The position numbers and the translations under genes are program-made. Shown here piece by piece: positions 33,825 through 41,481 of a DNA stretch of 64,000 nt. Source of the stretch: Acuticoccus kalidii (GTDB taxonomy: Bacteria; Pseudomonadota; Alphaproteobacteria; Rhizobiales; Amorphaceae); NCBI RefSeq assembly GCF_021556395.1, contig NZ_JAKGCS010000015.1, forward strand, positions 424,386-488,385, in the 5' to 3' direction. Below the pieces are notes generated by a model. That model searched no databases, was not told the origin of the DNA, and was given only the letters and a program-made list of their open reading frames with translations. Each line of letters starts with the position of its first letter. Position 1 is the stretch's first letter.

Positions 33825-34781
33825 ATGACGGCGAGCGTGAACGACGGCGCGACCATCTCCAAATATGATCGCCTGATCGCACGGGCGAAGCAGGAGAGCC
33901 CGGCTCCAACGATCGTCGCAGACCCCGGCGACGAGACCGCGTTGCGCGGCGTGCTCGAAGCGGCGCGCGCCCGGCTGATCGCCCCGACTCTCGTCGGGCC
34001 GCGTGATCGAATGCGATCGATCGCCGACGCGCATGGCCTCGACCTGTCCGGCATCGAGATCGTCGACGCAGAGCACAGTGACGCCGCCGCCCTCGCCGTC
34101 CGCCTGATCCGCGAGGGACGCGGCGAGCTTCTCATGAAATGAAGCCTCCACACCGACACGTTGATGCGCGAGGTGACGGCCTCCGCCACCGGGCTGCGCA
34201 CCCATCGGCGGATCAGCCACGTCTTCGTGATGGACGTGCCCGGTCATGCCGACACGCTCTTCATCACCGATGCGGCGATCAACATCTTCCCCGACCTCGA
34301 AGCGAAGCGCGACATCGTTCAGAACGCCATCGATCTCTGGACCGCGGTCGGGCTCGGTGCGCCCCGCGTCGCGATCCTGTCCGCCGTCGAGACGGTGACG
34401 CCGAAGATCCCGTCCACGTTGGATGCGGCCGCGCTCTGCAAGATGGCCGATCGGGGCCAGATCACCGGCGGCACGCTCGACGGGCCCCTCGCCTTCGACA
34501 ACGCGATCGATCCCGACGCCGCGCGTATCAAAGGCATTGTCTCGCCGGTCGCCGGACACGCACAGATTCTGGTGGTCCCGGATCTCGAGGCCGGCAACAT
34601 GCTGGCGAAGAATCTCACCTTTCTCAGTCATGCCGACGCCGCCGGCATCGTGCTCGGCGCGCGGGTGCCGATCGTGCTGACCTCGCGGGCCGACACGGTG
34701 CGCACCCGCCTCGCTTCGTGCGCGGTGGCGTCCCTCTACGCGGCGGCGCGGCGCGCGTCGGCGAGCCCGATCGCGGCCTGA
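33825..34781 (+). pseudogene. Phosphate acetyl/butyryltransferase interrupted by in-frame UGA
   Basis: One reading frame of 319 codons, including the final stop, encodes a PTA/PTB-family protein (acyl-CoA + phosphate to acyl phosphate), but codon 106 (34140-34142) is TGA. Codons before it end RLIREGRGELLMK and those after continue SLHTDTLMREVTASATGLRT without any shift; relatives read ELLMKG-SLHTD, so a GGA glycine appears to have become TGA by one base. Downstream family blocks are intact: TDAAINIFPDL, GGTLDGPLAFDNAI, LSHADAAGIVLGARVPI. ATG 33825 has GGGAG 8 bases upstream. Either the gene is recently inactivated, the stop is read through, the two parts assemble from separate products (restart at TTG 34161 or ATG 34164), or the base is a sequencing error. 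Confidence 0.8.
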
Positions 34782-34802
34782 ACGGGGCGGAGGAGAGCCC
34801 GT

Positions 34803-35588
34803 ATGACGTTACCCGACACCAAGGCGAAACTCCTCGACGGATATCGCGGCCTCGTCGTCGGCATCGCCAACGATCAATCGATCGCATGGGGCTGCGCCCG
34901 AGCCTTTCGCGCGCTCGGCGCCGAGCTCGCCGTGACCTATCTGAACGACAAGGCCCGCCCGCATGTCGCCCCTCTCGCCGAGGACGTCGCCGCCCCGATT
35001 CTGATGCCCCTCGACGTTGCCGTGCCGGGGCAGATGGAGGCCGTGTTCGCGCGCATCGGCGAGGAATGGGGCGCGCTCGACTTCGTGATCCACTCGATCG
35101 CCTTCTCGCCCCGCGACACGCTCGCCGGACGGGTGACGGATGCCCCGCTCGACGGTTTCCTGAAGACGATGGAGGTGTCCGTGTGGTCCTTCATGCGCAT
35201 GGGCCACCTCGCCGAGCCCCTGATGAAGAACGGCGGCACGCTGTTCACGATGACCTATTATGGCTCGCAGATGGTGGTCGAGAATTATAACATCATGGGC
35301 ATCGCCAAGGCGGCTCTCGAGAGCGCGGTCCGCTATATGGCGGCCGAGCTGGGGCCGAGCGGCATCCGCGTCCACGCGATCTCGCCCGGTCCGCTCGCGA
35401 CCCGCGCGGCCTCGGGCATCCCCGAATTCGACGCGCTGCTCGCAAAGGCTGCCGCCAAGGCGCCCCGGCGCGCGCTGGTGTCGATCGACGATGTCGGCGC
35501 GGCGACGGCCTTCCTCGCCCATCGCGCCGCGAAGCTCATCACCGGCCAAGTGCTCTATGTCGATGGCGGCTATCACATTATCGACTGA
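34803..35588 (+). CDS. fabI: Enoyl-ACP reductase I (FabI family)
   Basis: A 261-residue NAD(P)H-dependent short-chain reductase for the last step of fatty-acid elongation. The N-terminal cofactor motif is GIANDQSIAWGCARAF; the catalytic residues are Tyr152 and Tyr162 with Lys169 (YYGSQMVVENYNIMGIAK), with the FabI spacing of ten residues between tyrosines. VYVDGGYH-type end (LYVDGGYHIID) is normal. It starts 21 bases after the phosphate acetyltransferase frame and is likely co-transcribed. Its place outside a fab cluster suggests a second, stress-associated copy. Confidence 0.9.
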   Translation: MTLPDTKAKLLDGYRGLVVGIANDQSIAWGCARAFRALGAELAVTYLNDKARPHVAPLAEDVAAPILMPLDVAVPGQMEAVFARIGEEWGALDFVIHSIAFSPRDTLAGRVTDAPLDGFLKTMEVSVWSFMRMGHLAEPLMKNGGTLFTMTYYGSQMVVENYNIMGIAKAALESAVRYMAAELGPSGIRVHAISPGPLATRAASGIPEFDALLAKAAAKAPRRALVSIDDVGAATAFLAHRAAKLITGQVLYVDGGYHIID

Positions 35589-35793
35589 TGCCGGCAGGTC
35601 CACTTGAAGTATCGCAGATCACGCCGCAAGCTCACTGACCCTTCGATCAAGATTTCGCAGTGCTCATATTGACGTGCATCGGATCTTGGGCGTGCGACGC
35701 AAGCGGAGACGACATCGTGCGCGTCTCCGATAAGGGCAACGATTAACGTGGGCGCTGCACCCTGCAACACACTCGGGTGCGAAAGGCGACGTC

Positions 35794-36066
35794 ATGCGGA
35801 TATGCCGGATCACGACGGTCTTGTTCGCGCTAGCCTGGCTCTTCGCCTTGGCCGTGCTGGCGATCGGCACGTTCGGCCTCTTCGGCGAGCCGCGCGACCC
35901 GCTCGCGGCGGTCTATCTCGTGCCGCTCGGTCTGCCATGGAACCGGATGCTCGACCGGCTCGACGATCCCGTCCGAGTGATCGCGACGGCGCTCGCCCCC
36001 GGCGTCAATCTCGCGATCATCCGGCTGATCTGCCGGACCGCCCGCATGTCGGGGCCGGGCCGATGA
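35794..36066 (+). CDS. Small membrane protein
   Basis: A 90-residue protein with one strong N-terminal helix (about residues 7-28) and a weaker one near 65-80 (VIATALAPGVNLAIIRLIC). The middle segment FGEPRDPLAAVYLVPLGLPWN looks conserved-type, but no family is recognised. A degenerate TTGA-N6-TC site lies about 120 bases upstream (35669), too weak to call alone. Confidence 0.55.
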   Translation: MRICRITTVLFALAWLFALAVLAIGTFGLFGEPRDPLAAVYLVPLGLPWNRMLDRLDDPVRVIATALAPGVNLAIIRLICRTARMSGPGR

Positions 36067-36098
36067 ACGGCCGGGGCGAAACGATCGGCATCCTGCCG

Positions 36099-36124
36099 GG
36101 AACTTACCGCCGTGGTCGTGCGTC
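36099..36124 (+). promoter_or_regulatory. Weak candidate EcfG-type promoter
   Basis: GGAAC (36099-36103), 17 bases, then CGTC (36121-36124) comes close to the alphaproteobacterial general-stress consensus GGAAC-N16/17-CGTT. It lies about 130 bases before the GlsB-type gene, a class often under EcfG control. One mismatch in the -10 part keeps this tentative. Confidence 0.25.
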
Positions 36125-36250
36125 CTTCGTGGGCCCCATCTGTCGCGGTGTGAACCGTGACGGATGCGGCTTCGGACATTTGCAAAAGTTGCCAAGACGC
36201 GTGAACGTCTCCCGTCGGACGACATCCGTTGGCATCAGGAGGAACGAGTG

Positions 36251-36505
36251 ATGGACGACGCTGGAATCGGCTGGATTGCCGCGATCATCATCGGTGGGTT
36301 CGCAGGCTGGATCGCCTCGGCCCTGATGAAGAGCGACACCGGAATCTTCATGAATATCATTCTCGGCATCATCGGTGCCGCGGTGGCGAGCTTTCTGTTC
36401 GGGTTGCTCGGCGTCAGCTTCGGCGGATGGGTCGGTTATCTCGTCGCCGGTGTCATCGGCGCCTGTATCCTCGTCGGCGGCGCCCGGATGATCCGCGGGC
36501 ACTGA
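36251..36505 (+). CDS. GlsB/YeaQ/YmgE-family stress membrane protein
   Basis: An 84-residue hydrophobic protein with three helices and glycine-rich packing: WIAAIIIGGFAGWIASALMK, then NIILGIIGAAVASFLFGLLG, and YLVAGVIGACILVGGAR. This is the GlsB/YeaQ (transglycosylase-associated) family, induced by acid and general stress; the molecular role is unknown. AGGAGGA lies 7 bases before ATG 36251. Confidence 0.85.
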   Translation: MDDAGIGWIAAIIIGGFAGWIASALMKSDTGIFMNIILGIIGAAVASFLFGLLGVSFGGWVGYLVAGVIGACILVGGARMIRGH

Positions 36506-36518
36506 CGTTCCGCACACG

Positions 36519-36542
36519 GGGCGGGCAAGCCAATGCCCGCCC
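36519..36542. terminator. Bidirectional terminator-like hairpin between glsB-type and IclR genes
   Basis: GGGCGGGCA (36519-36527) pairs perfectly with TGCCCGCCC (36534-36542) over a 6-base loop in the gap between two convergent genes. There is no U-tract, as is common in GC-rich genomes. Confidence 0.55.
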
Positions 36543-36561
36543 TCGACCGGCTGTCCGCGCA

Positions 36562-37374
36562 TCAGCCGCGCTGCGACGCGGCCCCCGCATGAACCGGCGG
36601 CCGATACTCCTCCATCCGCGCCGCGATCTCCGAGCACGCGTCCACCAGCTTTCCCCGCGCCGCTTCGTAATCGGGGACGGTCTGTTTCCGGTTCAAATGG
36701 GCGACGATGATGCAGGCGATCGCCTGTCCGTTGCCGAGCACGATCGGCGCGGCGATGTCGGTGATGCCGACAATGTCCCGACTCTCGCGGACGATCGATC
36801 CGTCGCGCCGTAGCGTCTCCAATTCGGCATCGAGCGCCGCTCTGTCGACCTTCTCCTGCATCAGCACGACGCTTTCCTCGATCATGCGTCGGCCGGCTTC
36901 GGGCGGCTGAAACGCGATCAGCAGCAGGCCGGAGTGCGCGTCGACCAGCGGGCGGCGATAGCCGAGCTTCAAGCTGAACGTCATTTCCGAACCGCCGGAC
37001 GCTGCCCCGATCACGACCGTCTCGCCGCGGTTGGCGACGACGAGGTGGACCGACTGACGGATCTCGTCCGCGAGACGCTCCACGATGGGGCCGGCGACGG
37101 CGATCAAGTCGCGCATCCGCGCCGTCTGCATTCCGAGCGCGAAGAGCTTGTTGGTGAGCGTCAGCCCTTCGCCGTCCGGCGCGCGCGCGATGTAGCCGCG
37201 CCGGATGAGGACATGGACCATTCGGAAGATTTCGTTCTTGGAGCGGCCGAGCCGCTCGCCGATGTGCCGCGTGGTGAGCGCCGTGCCCTCGGCGGCAAGG
37301 AGCTCCAAAATATCGAGCCCCTTTTCCAAAGCCGGGGCGGAGTAGCTGGTCTGGTCATTCACCATCACACACAT
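36562..37374 (-). CDS. IclR-family transcriptional regulator
   Basis: A 270-residue regulator: winged helix-turn-helix (about 10-75: ALEKGLDILELLAAEG, TTRHIGERLGRSKNEIFRMVHVLIRRGYI) and a C-terminal effector domain with the IclR pattern DIVGITDIAAPIVLGNGQAIACIIVAHL. It is divergent from the amino-acid ABC operon and probably controls it, with an inverted repeat between them. The start may be ATG 37374 or ATG 37365 (MVNDQTSYSAP); neither has a clear Shine-Dalgarno, and the operator-like repeat abuts the first. Confidence 0.87.
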   Translation of the reverse strand: MCVMVNDQTSYSAPALEKGLDILELLAAEGTALTTRHIGERLGRSKNEIFRMVHVLIRRGYIARAPDGEGLTLTNKLFALGMQTARMRDLIAVAGPIVERLADEIRQSVHLVVANRGETVVIGAASGGSEMTFSLKLGYRRPLVDAHSGLLLIAFQPPEAGRRMIEESVVLMQEKVDRAALDAELETLRRDGSIVRESRDIVGITDIAAPIVLGNGQAIACIIVAHLNRKQTVPDYEAARGKLVDACSEIAARMEEYRPPVHAGAASQRG

Positions 37375-37391
37375 CTCGTTTTATATACGAG
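37375..37391. promoter_or_regulatory. Inverted repeat, candidate IclR operator
   Basis: CTCGT-TTTATAT-ACGAG is a 5-bp inverted repeat with an AT-rich centre in the 116-base divergent region. A partial copy of its left part (TCTCGTGTTCCTATAA) recurs at about 37424-37439. A TTGACG at 37394 could be the -35 of the ABC operon promoter, so binding here would interfere with both promoters. Confidence 0.45.
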
Positions 37392-37490
37392 CCTTGACGT
37401 CACATTTGAAACGACGATAGCATTTCTCGTGTTCCTATAAAGCGCCTTGGCGGTTCGGTCAGGGTGACGACAACCGGAGCCGCCGCGTTC

Positions 37491-38162
37491 ATGAACTATA
37501 GTTTCAGGTTTAGTTCGCTCCTGGCGTATCGGGATGAGATCATCGAAGGTCTCCTCCTGACGCTGCAGCTCTCCGCTGCCACGATCCTCATCGGCCTCGT
37601 CATCGGCGTCGTGATCGCGGCGTTGCGCACGGGTGGACCCGGTCCACTCCGGTCGATCGCGACGGTCTATGTCGAGACGATCCGCAACACCCCGCTGCTG
37701 GTGCAACTCTTTATCATCTTCTTCGGATTGCCGAGCCTCGGCCTCCGCTTCACCGCCAACGAGGCCGCTTTGATCGGGCTTTCGATCAATCTCGGCGCCT
37801 ATAGCGCGGAAATCATCCGCGCCGGCATCGAATCGGTCCGCAAGAGTCAGATCGAGGCCGGCCACGCGCTGGGGCTCAACGGCTATCAGGTGTTCCGACA
37901 CGTCGTGCTGTTCCAGGCGCTGAAGGCGATCTATCCGGCACTGACGAGCCAATTCATCCTTCTCATGTTGATGACGAGTATCGTTTCCACGATCGGCGCC
38001 AACGAGCTCTTCCATCAGGCGTCCTTCATCGACTCCCGCACCTTCCGTTCGTTCGAGGTCTATACGGCGATCACGCTGATCTATCTCGGCCTGACGCTGC
38101 TGTTCCGCGGCGTCTTCGCGGCGATCTACTGGTGCGTCTTCGTCAGGAGGCCCGCACGATGA
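37491..38162 (+). CDS. Amino-acid ABC transporter permease (EhuC/HisM type)
   Basis: A 223-residue inner-membrane permease with about five helices. The EAA loop IEAGHALGLNGYQVFRHVVLFQALK and the YVETIRNTPLLVQLFIIFFGLP segment are typical of polar amino-acid permeases (HEQRo/PAAT family). I prefer ATG 37491 (GGAG upstream); a GTG at 37464 would add nine residues. First gene of an importer operon: permease, permease, ATPase, binding protein. Confidence 0.9.
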   Translation: MNYSFRFSSLLAYRDEIIEGLLLTLQLSAATILIGLVIGVVIAALRTGGPGPLRSIATVYVETIRNTPLLVQLFIIFFGLPSLGLRFTANEAALIGLSINLGAYSAEIIRAGIESVRKSQIEAGHALGLNGYQVFRHVVLFQALKAIYPALTSQFILLMLMTSIVSTIGANELFHQASFIDSRTFRSFEVYTAITLIYLGLTLLFRGVFAAIYWCVFVRRPAR

Positions 38163-38809
38163 TCCGCGAATTCGGTTTCGACGACGTCCTCTTCCTGCTG
38201 CTCGCGGCCCGCTGGACGATCCTACTGACGCTCGCCGCGATGGCGATCGGCGGTGCGGTGGCGCTGGTCGTCGCGATCTTGCGGATCGTGCCGTTCCGAC
38301 CGGCGAATTGGCTGGCGATCGGCTACATCAACCTGGTCCAGGGTACGCCGATCCTGGGCCAGCTCTTCATCTTCTTTTTCGGGTTCAGCGTGTTCGGCTG
38401 GAATGTCGGCGCGTGGACCGCGGCCGTCACCACCTTCTCGATCTATGCGAGCGCCTATCTCGCCGAGATCTGGCGCGGCGGCTTGCAGTCTGTCCCGAAA
38501 ACACAATGGGAATCGTCGGCGGCGCTGGGCCTCAACTACCTGCAACGGCTGCGGTACGTCATCATTCCGCAAGCGGTGCGGATCAACATCCCGCCGACCG
38601 TCGGTTTCCTCGTCCAGCTCGTCAAAAACACCTCGCTCGCCTCGGTCATCGGCTTCGTGGAGCTGAGCCGGGCCGGGCAGATGCTGAACAATGCGACCTT
38701 CGCCCCGATGGCGGTCTACCTCACCGTCGCGGCGATCTACTTCGTCATCTGCTTCAGCCTGTCACGCGCCAGTCAGAGACTTGAAGGGAGAATCCATGTC
38801 GCTCGTTGA
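38159..38809 (+). CDS. Amino-acid ABC transporter permease (EhuD/HisQ type)
   Basis: A 216-residue permease, the partner of the preceding one. It has YINLVQGTPILGQLFIFFFG and the EAA loop WESSAALGLNYLQRLRYVIIPQAVR. The ATG at 38159 overlaps the previous stop, with AGGAGG 8 bases before. Its 3' end overlaps the start of the ATPase gene by 14 bases. Confidence 0.9.
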   Translation: MIREFGFDDVLFLLLAARWTILLTLAAMAIGGAVALVVAILRIVPFRPANWLAIGYINLVQGTPILGQLFIFFFGFSVFGWNVGAWTAAVTTFSIYASAYLAEIWRGGLQSVPKTQWESSAALGLNYLQRLRYVIIPQAVRINIPPTVGFLVQLVKNTSLASVIGFVELSRAGQMLNNATFAPMAVYLTVAAIYFVICFSLSRASQRLEGRIHVAR

Positions 38810-39527
38810 GCTCGACGGGGTGCACAAGCGCTTCGGCAATCTCGAGGTTCTGTCGGACGTCAATCTCTCGGTCGAAGAGGGGGAGATCGTCGCGATCATC
38901 GGGCGGTCCGGCTCGGGCAAGTCGACGATGCTGCGCTGTATCAACGGCCTCGAGCCGGTCCAGCAGGGGCGCATCACCGTCGACGGGACCGAAGTCACCA
39001 CGGCGAAGGCGGACCTCAACGATCTGCGCCAGCGCGTCGGCATGGTGTTCCAGAGCTACAACCTCTTCCCGCACCTGTCGGTGGAGCGGAACGTCACGCT
39101 CGCCCTCAAGGTGGTCCGCAAGACACCGCTCGCGGAGGCCCGCGACATCGCGCGGGAGACGATCGCCAAGGTCGGCCTCGCGGACAAGCTCAACGCCTAT
39201 CCCGACGAACTGTCCGGCGGCCAGCAACAGCGCGTCGCCATCGCCCGGTCCCTCGCCATGGGGCCGAAGGTGATGCTGTTCGACGAGATCACCTCGGCGC
39301 TCGATCCCGAGCTCGTCGGCGAAGTGCTTCGCGTGCTGGAAGCGCTGGCCGCCGACGGCATGACGATGCTGCTCGTCACCCACGAAATGAAATTCGCCAA
39401 AACGGTCGGCAACCGGGTCGTCTTCATGCACCACGGCCGGGTCCATGAGGCGGGAGATGCGCGCGAGACGCTGGAACAGCCGCGCACACCGGAGCTGACC
39501 AGCTTTTTGAATGCCGTCCTTCACTGA
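38796..39527 (+). CDS. Amino-acid ABC transporter ATPase
   Basis: A 243-residue ATPase of the polar amino-acid type: Walker A GRSGSGKST, Q-loop VFQSYNLFPH, signature LSGGQQQRVAIARSLAM, Walker B VMLFDEITSALDPE, H-loop VTHEMKFAKTVG. Note ITSALDPE where most relatives have PTSALDPE. ATG 38796 has AAGGGAG upstream; the frame upstream of that is a shadow of the permease gene. Confidence 0.92.
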   Translation: MSLVELDGVHKRFGNLEVLSDVNLSVEEGEIVAIIGRSGSGKSTMLRCINGLEPVQQGRITVDGTEVTTAKADLNDLRQRVGMVFQSYNLFPHLSVERNVTLALKVVRKTPLAEARDIARETIAKVGLADKLNAYPDELSGGQQQRVAIARSLAMGPKVMLFDEITSALDPELVGEVLRVLEALAADGMTMLLVTHEMKFAKTVGNRVVFMHHGRVHEAGDARETLEQPRTPELTSFLNAVLH

Positions 39528-39551
39528 CGGCCAACAAAGGAGGGGAACGAA

Positions 39552-40337
39552 ATGATGAAGCACCTGTCGACGATCGCCTGCGCGGCGCTCGTCTCTCTCG
39601 CGGTCACCGCACCGGCGAAGGCCGATCTTCAGGATATCCTCGACGCCGGAACGGTCCGCATCGGGGTGCCGGCCGACGTGCCGCCCTTCGGCTTCCTCGA
39701 CGGGAGCAACCAGCAGGTCGGGCTCGACATCGAAGTCGCCAAGCTGATCGCCGAAGCGCTCGGCGTCGACCTTGAGCTCACCACCGTCACAAGCGCCAAC
39801 CGCATCTCCTATCTCGCCACCAACCGCATCGACCTCACCGTCGCGGCGATGGGCGCGACGCCGGAGCGGGCGCTGCAGATCGACTTCTCCTCGCCCTATT
39901 CGGCGCTTTCCATCGGCCTGTTCGGGCCGGAGGACTCCGAGCTGTCGAGCCTTGCCGATCTCGGCGACCAGACGATCGGCGTCGCCCGCGGAACGACGCA
40001 GGACATCGAGCTGACCGAACGCGCGCCCGACGCCAACATTCAGCGCTATGACGACGACGCGACGGCCGCCTCGGCCTATCTTTCCGGCCAGGTGGAGCTG
40101 TTGGCGACGGCCAATATCATCGCCAACGATCTGTCGAAGCGCGATCCGGACAACGCGCTCGCCCCGATCGAGATCTTCCGCTACTCGCCGACCCATGTCG
40201 GCGTGCCGAAGGGCAATCCCGACCTTCTGCGGTGGGTCGACACGTTCGTCTTCTACAATCTCAACAATGGCCGCCTGTCGGAGATGACCGAGGAATGGCT
40301 CGGCCAGCCGCTGCCGGAGCGTTTCCCGAGCATGTAA
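39552..40337 (+). CDS. Amino-acid ABC transporter periplasmic binding protein
   Basis: A 261-residue solute-binding protein of family 3. Signal peptide about residues 1-24 (ending VTAPAKA), then GTVRIGVPADVPPFGFLDGSNQQVGLDIEVAKLIAEALG-type lobe I, with the Arg in ATPERALQIDFSSPYS expected to grip the alpha-carboxylate. AAGGAGGGG precedes the ATG. It is the last transporter gene; three hairpins lie between it and the deacylase gene and may keep its mRNA abundant. Confidence 0.9.
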   Translation: MMKHLSTIACAALVSLAVTAPAKADLQDILDAGTVRIGVPADVPPFGFLDGSNQQVGLDIEVAKLIAEALGVDLELTTVTSANRISYLATNRIDLTVAAMGATPERALQIDFSSPYSALSIGLFGPEDSELSSLADLGDQTIGVARGTTQDIELTERAPDANIQRYDDDATAASAYLSGQVELLATANIIANDLSKRDPDNALAPIEIFRYSPTHVGVPKGNPDLLRWVDTFVFYNLNNGRLSEMTEEWLGQPLPERFPSM

Positions 40338-40346
40338 CCGGCTCCC

Positions 40347-40427
40347 GAGCGGCGCCCCGGCGCAGCTCCGTCCGAGAAGCGGCGCCCCGGCGCCGCTTCC
40401 CACGAGAGGCGCCGGCCGGCGCCTCTC
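40347..40427. repeat. Array of three GC-rich hairpins
   Basis: Three consecutive near-palindromes fill most of the 127-base gap after the binding-protein gene. The first (40347-40368) pairs 10 bases with one mismatch around CC; the second (40376-40399) is a perfect 11-bp inverted repeat around CC; the third (40404-40427) is a perfect 24-base palindrome. The first two share the core GGCGCC-CC-GGCGC. They may act as transcript stabilisers, a partial terminator between transporter and enzyme genes, or a small repeat family. Confidence 0.7.
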
Positions 40428-40464
40428 CCATCCTCAAATCGCCCTCACGGCAAGAAGCTCAATC

Positions 40465-41481
40465 ATGGCCCGCAAGTCCACCGCGTTCGTCACCGTCGAC
40501 TTTGACAAGCCCGGCAAGCAATCCGGCTTCATCCACATCCCCCATTCGCCGCACGACGATGCCTGGGGGACGACACGGATCCCCGTGGCGGTGATCAAGA
40601 ATGGCGAGGGGCCGACCGCGATCCTGCAGGGCGGCAATCACGGCGACGAGTACGAAGGACCAATCGTCCTCGGCGAGATGGTGCGCGAGCTCGATCCCGG
40701 CGCGGTCCAGGGGCGGGTCATTCTCCTGCCGGCGATCAACGTCGCGGCTGTCGAGGCCGGCCGCAGAACATCGCCGGTCGACGGGCTCAACATGAACCGG
40801 ACCTATCCCGGCGATCCCGGCGGCACGATCACGCAGCAGACGTCGGCATTCGTCAACGACGTGATCTATCCGATCGGCGACGCCTTCCTCGACCTCCATT
40901 CGGGCGGCTCCTCGCTCGACATCCTGCCGAGCGCGATCATCGAGCCGGCGGCCGACCCGGACCATCACAAGCGCAACGCCGCCGCCGTCCTCGCCTTCGG
41001 TGCACCGCTCACCGTCGTCGTCGACAATCTCGGCGAGCGGCGCACCTCGACAGCGGCCTCCGTCGCGGCGGGCCTCACGACCGTCGGCACCGAAATGGGC
41101 GGCGGCGGAACGGTGTCGCTCGAAGCGCTCAAGATTTGCCGGCGCGGCGCGCGCAACGTACTCGCCCATCTCGGCATCCTGGAGGCGAGCCCAAATCAGC
41201 CCGCCGCCGCCGATCGCCCGGTGCTGACGATCCCGGGCCCGCCCGGCTACGTCTTCGCGAGCGCCAACGGCGTGTTCGAGGGCTTCCACCCGCTCGGCAC
41301 CGAGGTCCGCGCCGGACAGGAAGCGGGCCGGGTGCATCATCTCGGCGACCCCTCCCGGCCTCCCGAGATCCTCCATTATGCCGCGGACGGCATCCTCTAT
41401 GGCCGGCGCCAACCGGGCCGCGTCGTGAGCGGCAATTGCTGCCTCGTCATCGCCGCCCCCTATGAGGGCCAACTGCCATGA
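40465..41481 (+). CDS. Succinylglutamate desuccinylase/aspartoacylase-family deacylase (DoeB-like)
   Basis: A 338-residue zinc-dependent amidohydrolase. GGNHGDEYEG holds the first two zinc ligands (His and Glu), and DLHSGGSS the third; R/N residues in VDGLNMNRTYPGDPGG bind the substrate carboxylate. Length and motifs fit DoeB, which removes acetyl from N-alpha-acetyl-diaminobutyrate in ectoine breakdown, but other N-acyl amino acids are possible. It sits between an amino-acid importer and a PLP dehydratase, with which it overlaps by 4 bases. Confidence 0.8.
   Translation: MARKSTAFVTVDFDKPGKQSGFIHIPHSPHDDAWGTTRIPVAVIKNGEGPTAILQGGNHGDEYEGPIVLGEMVRELDPGAVQGRVILLPAINVAAVEAGRRTSPVDGLNMNRTYPGDPGGTITQQTSAFVNDVIYPIGDAFLDLHSGGSSLDILPSAIIEPAADPDHHKRNAAAVLAFGAPLTVVVDNLGERRTSTAASVAAGLTTVGTEMGGGGTVSLEALKICRRGARNVLAHLGILEASPNQPAAADRPVLTIPGPPGYVFASANGVFEGFHPLGTEVRAGQEAGRVHHLGDPSRPPEILHYAADGILYGRRQPGRVVSGNCCLVIAAPYEGQLP

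Noticed and set aside
33825..34781. Treating the phosphate acetyltransferase as two separate genes, or the UGA as selenocysteine
   Set aside because: The two parts are one family domain in one frame; relatives have glycine at the UGA site, and I saw no convincing selenocysteine-insertion hairpin just downstream.
35669..35682. TTGACGTGCATCGG as a third FNR/FixK box
   Set aside because: Only the left half-site and two bases of the right half-site match; too weak without experimental support.
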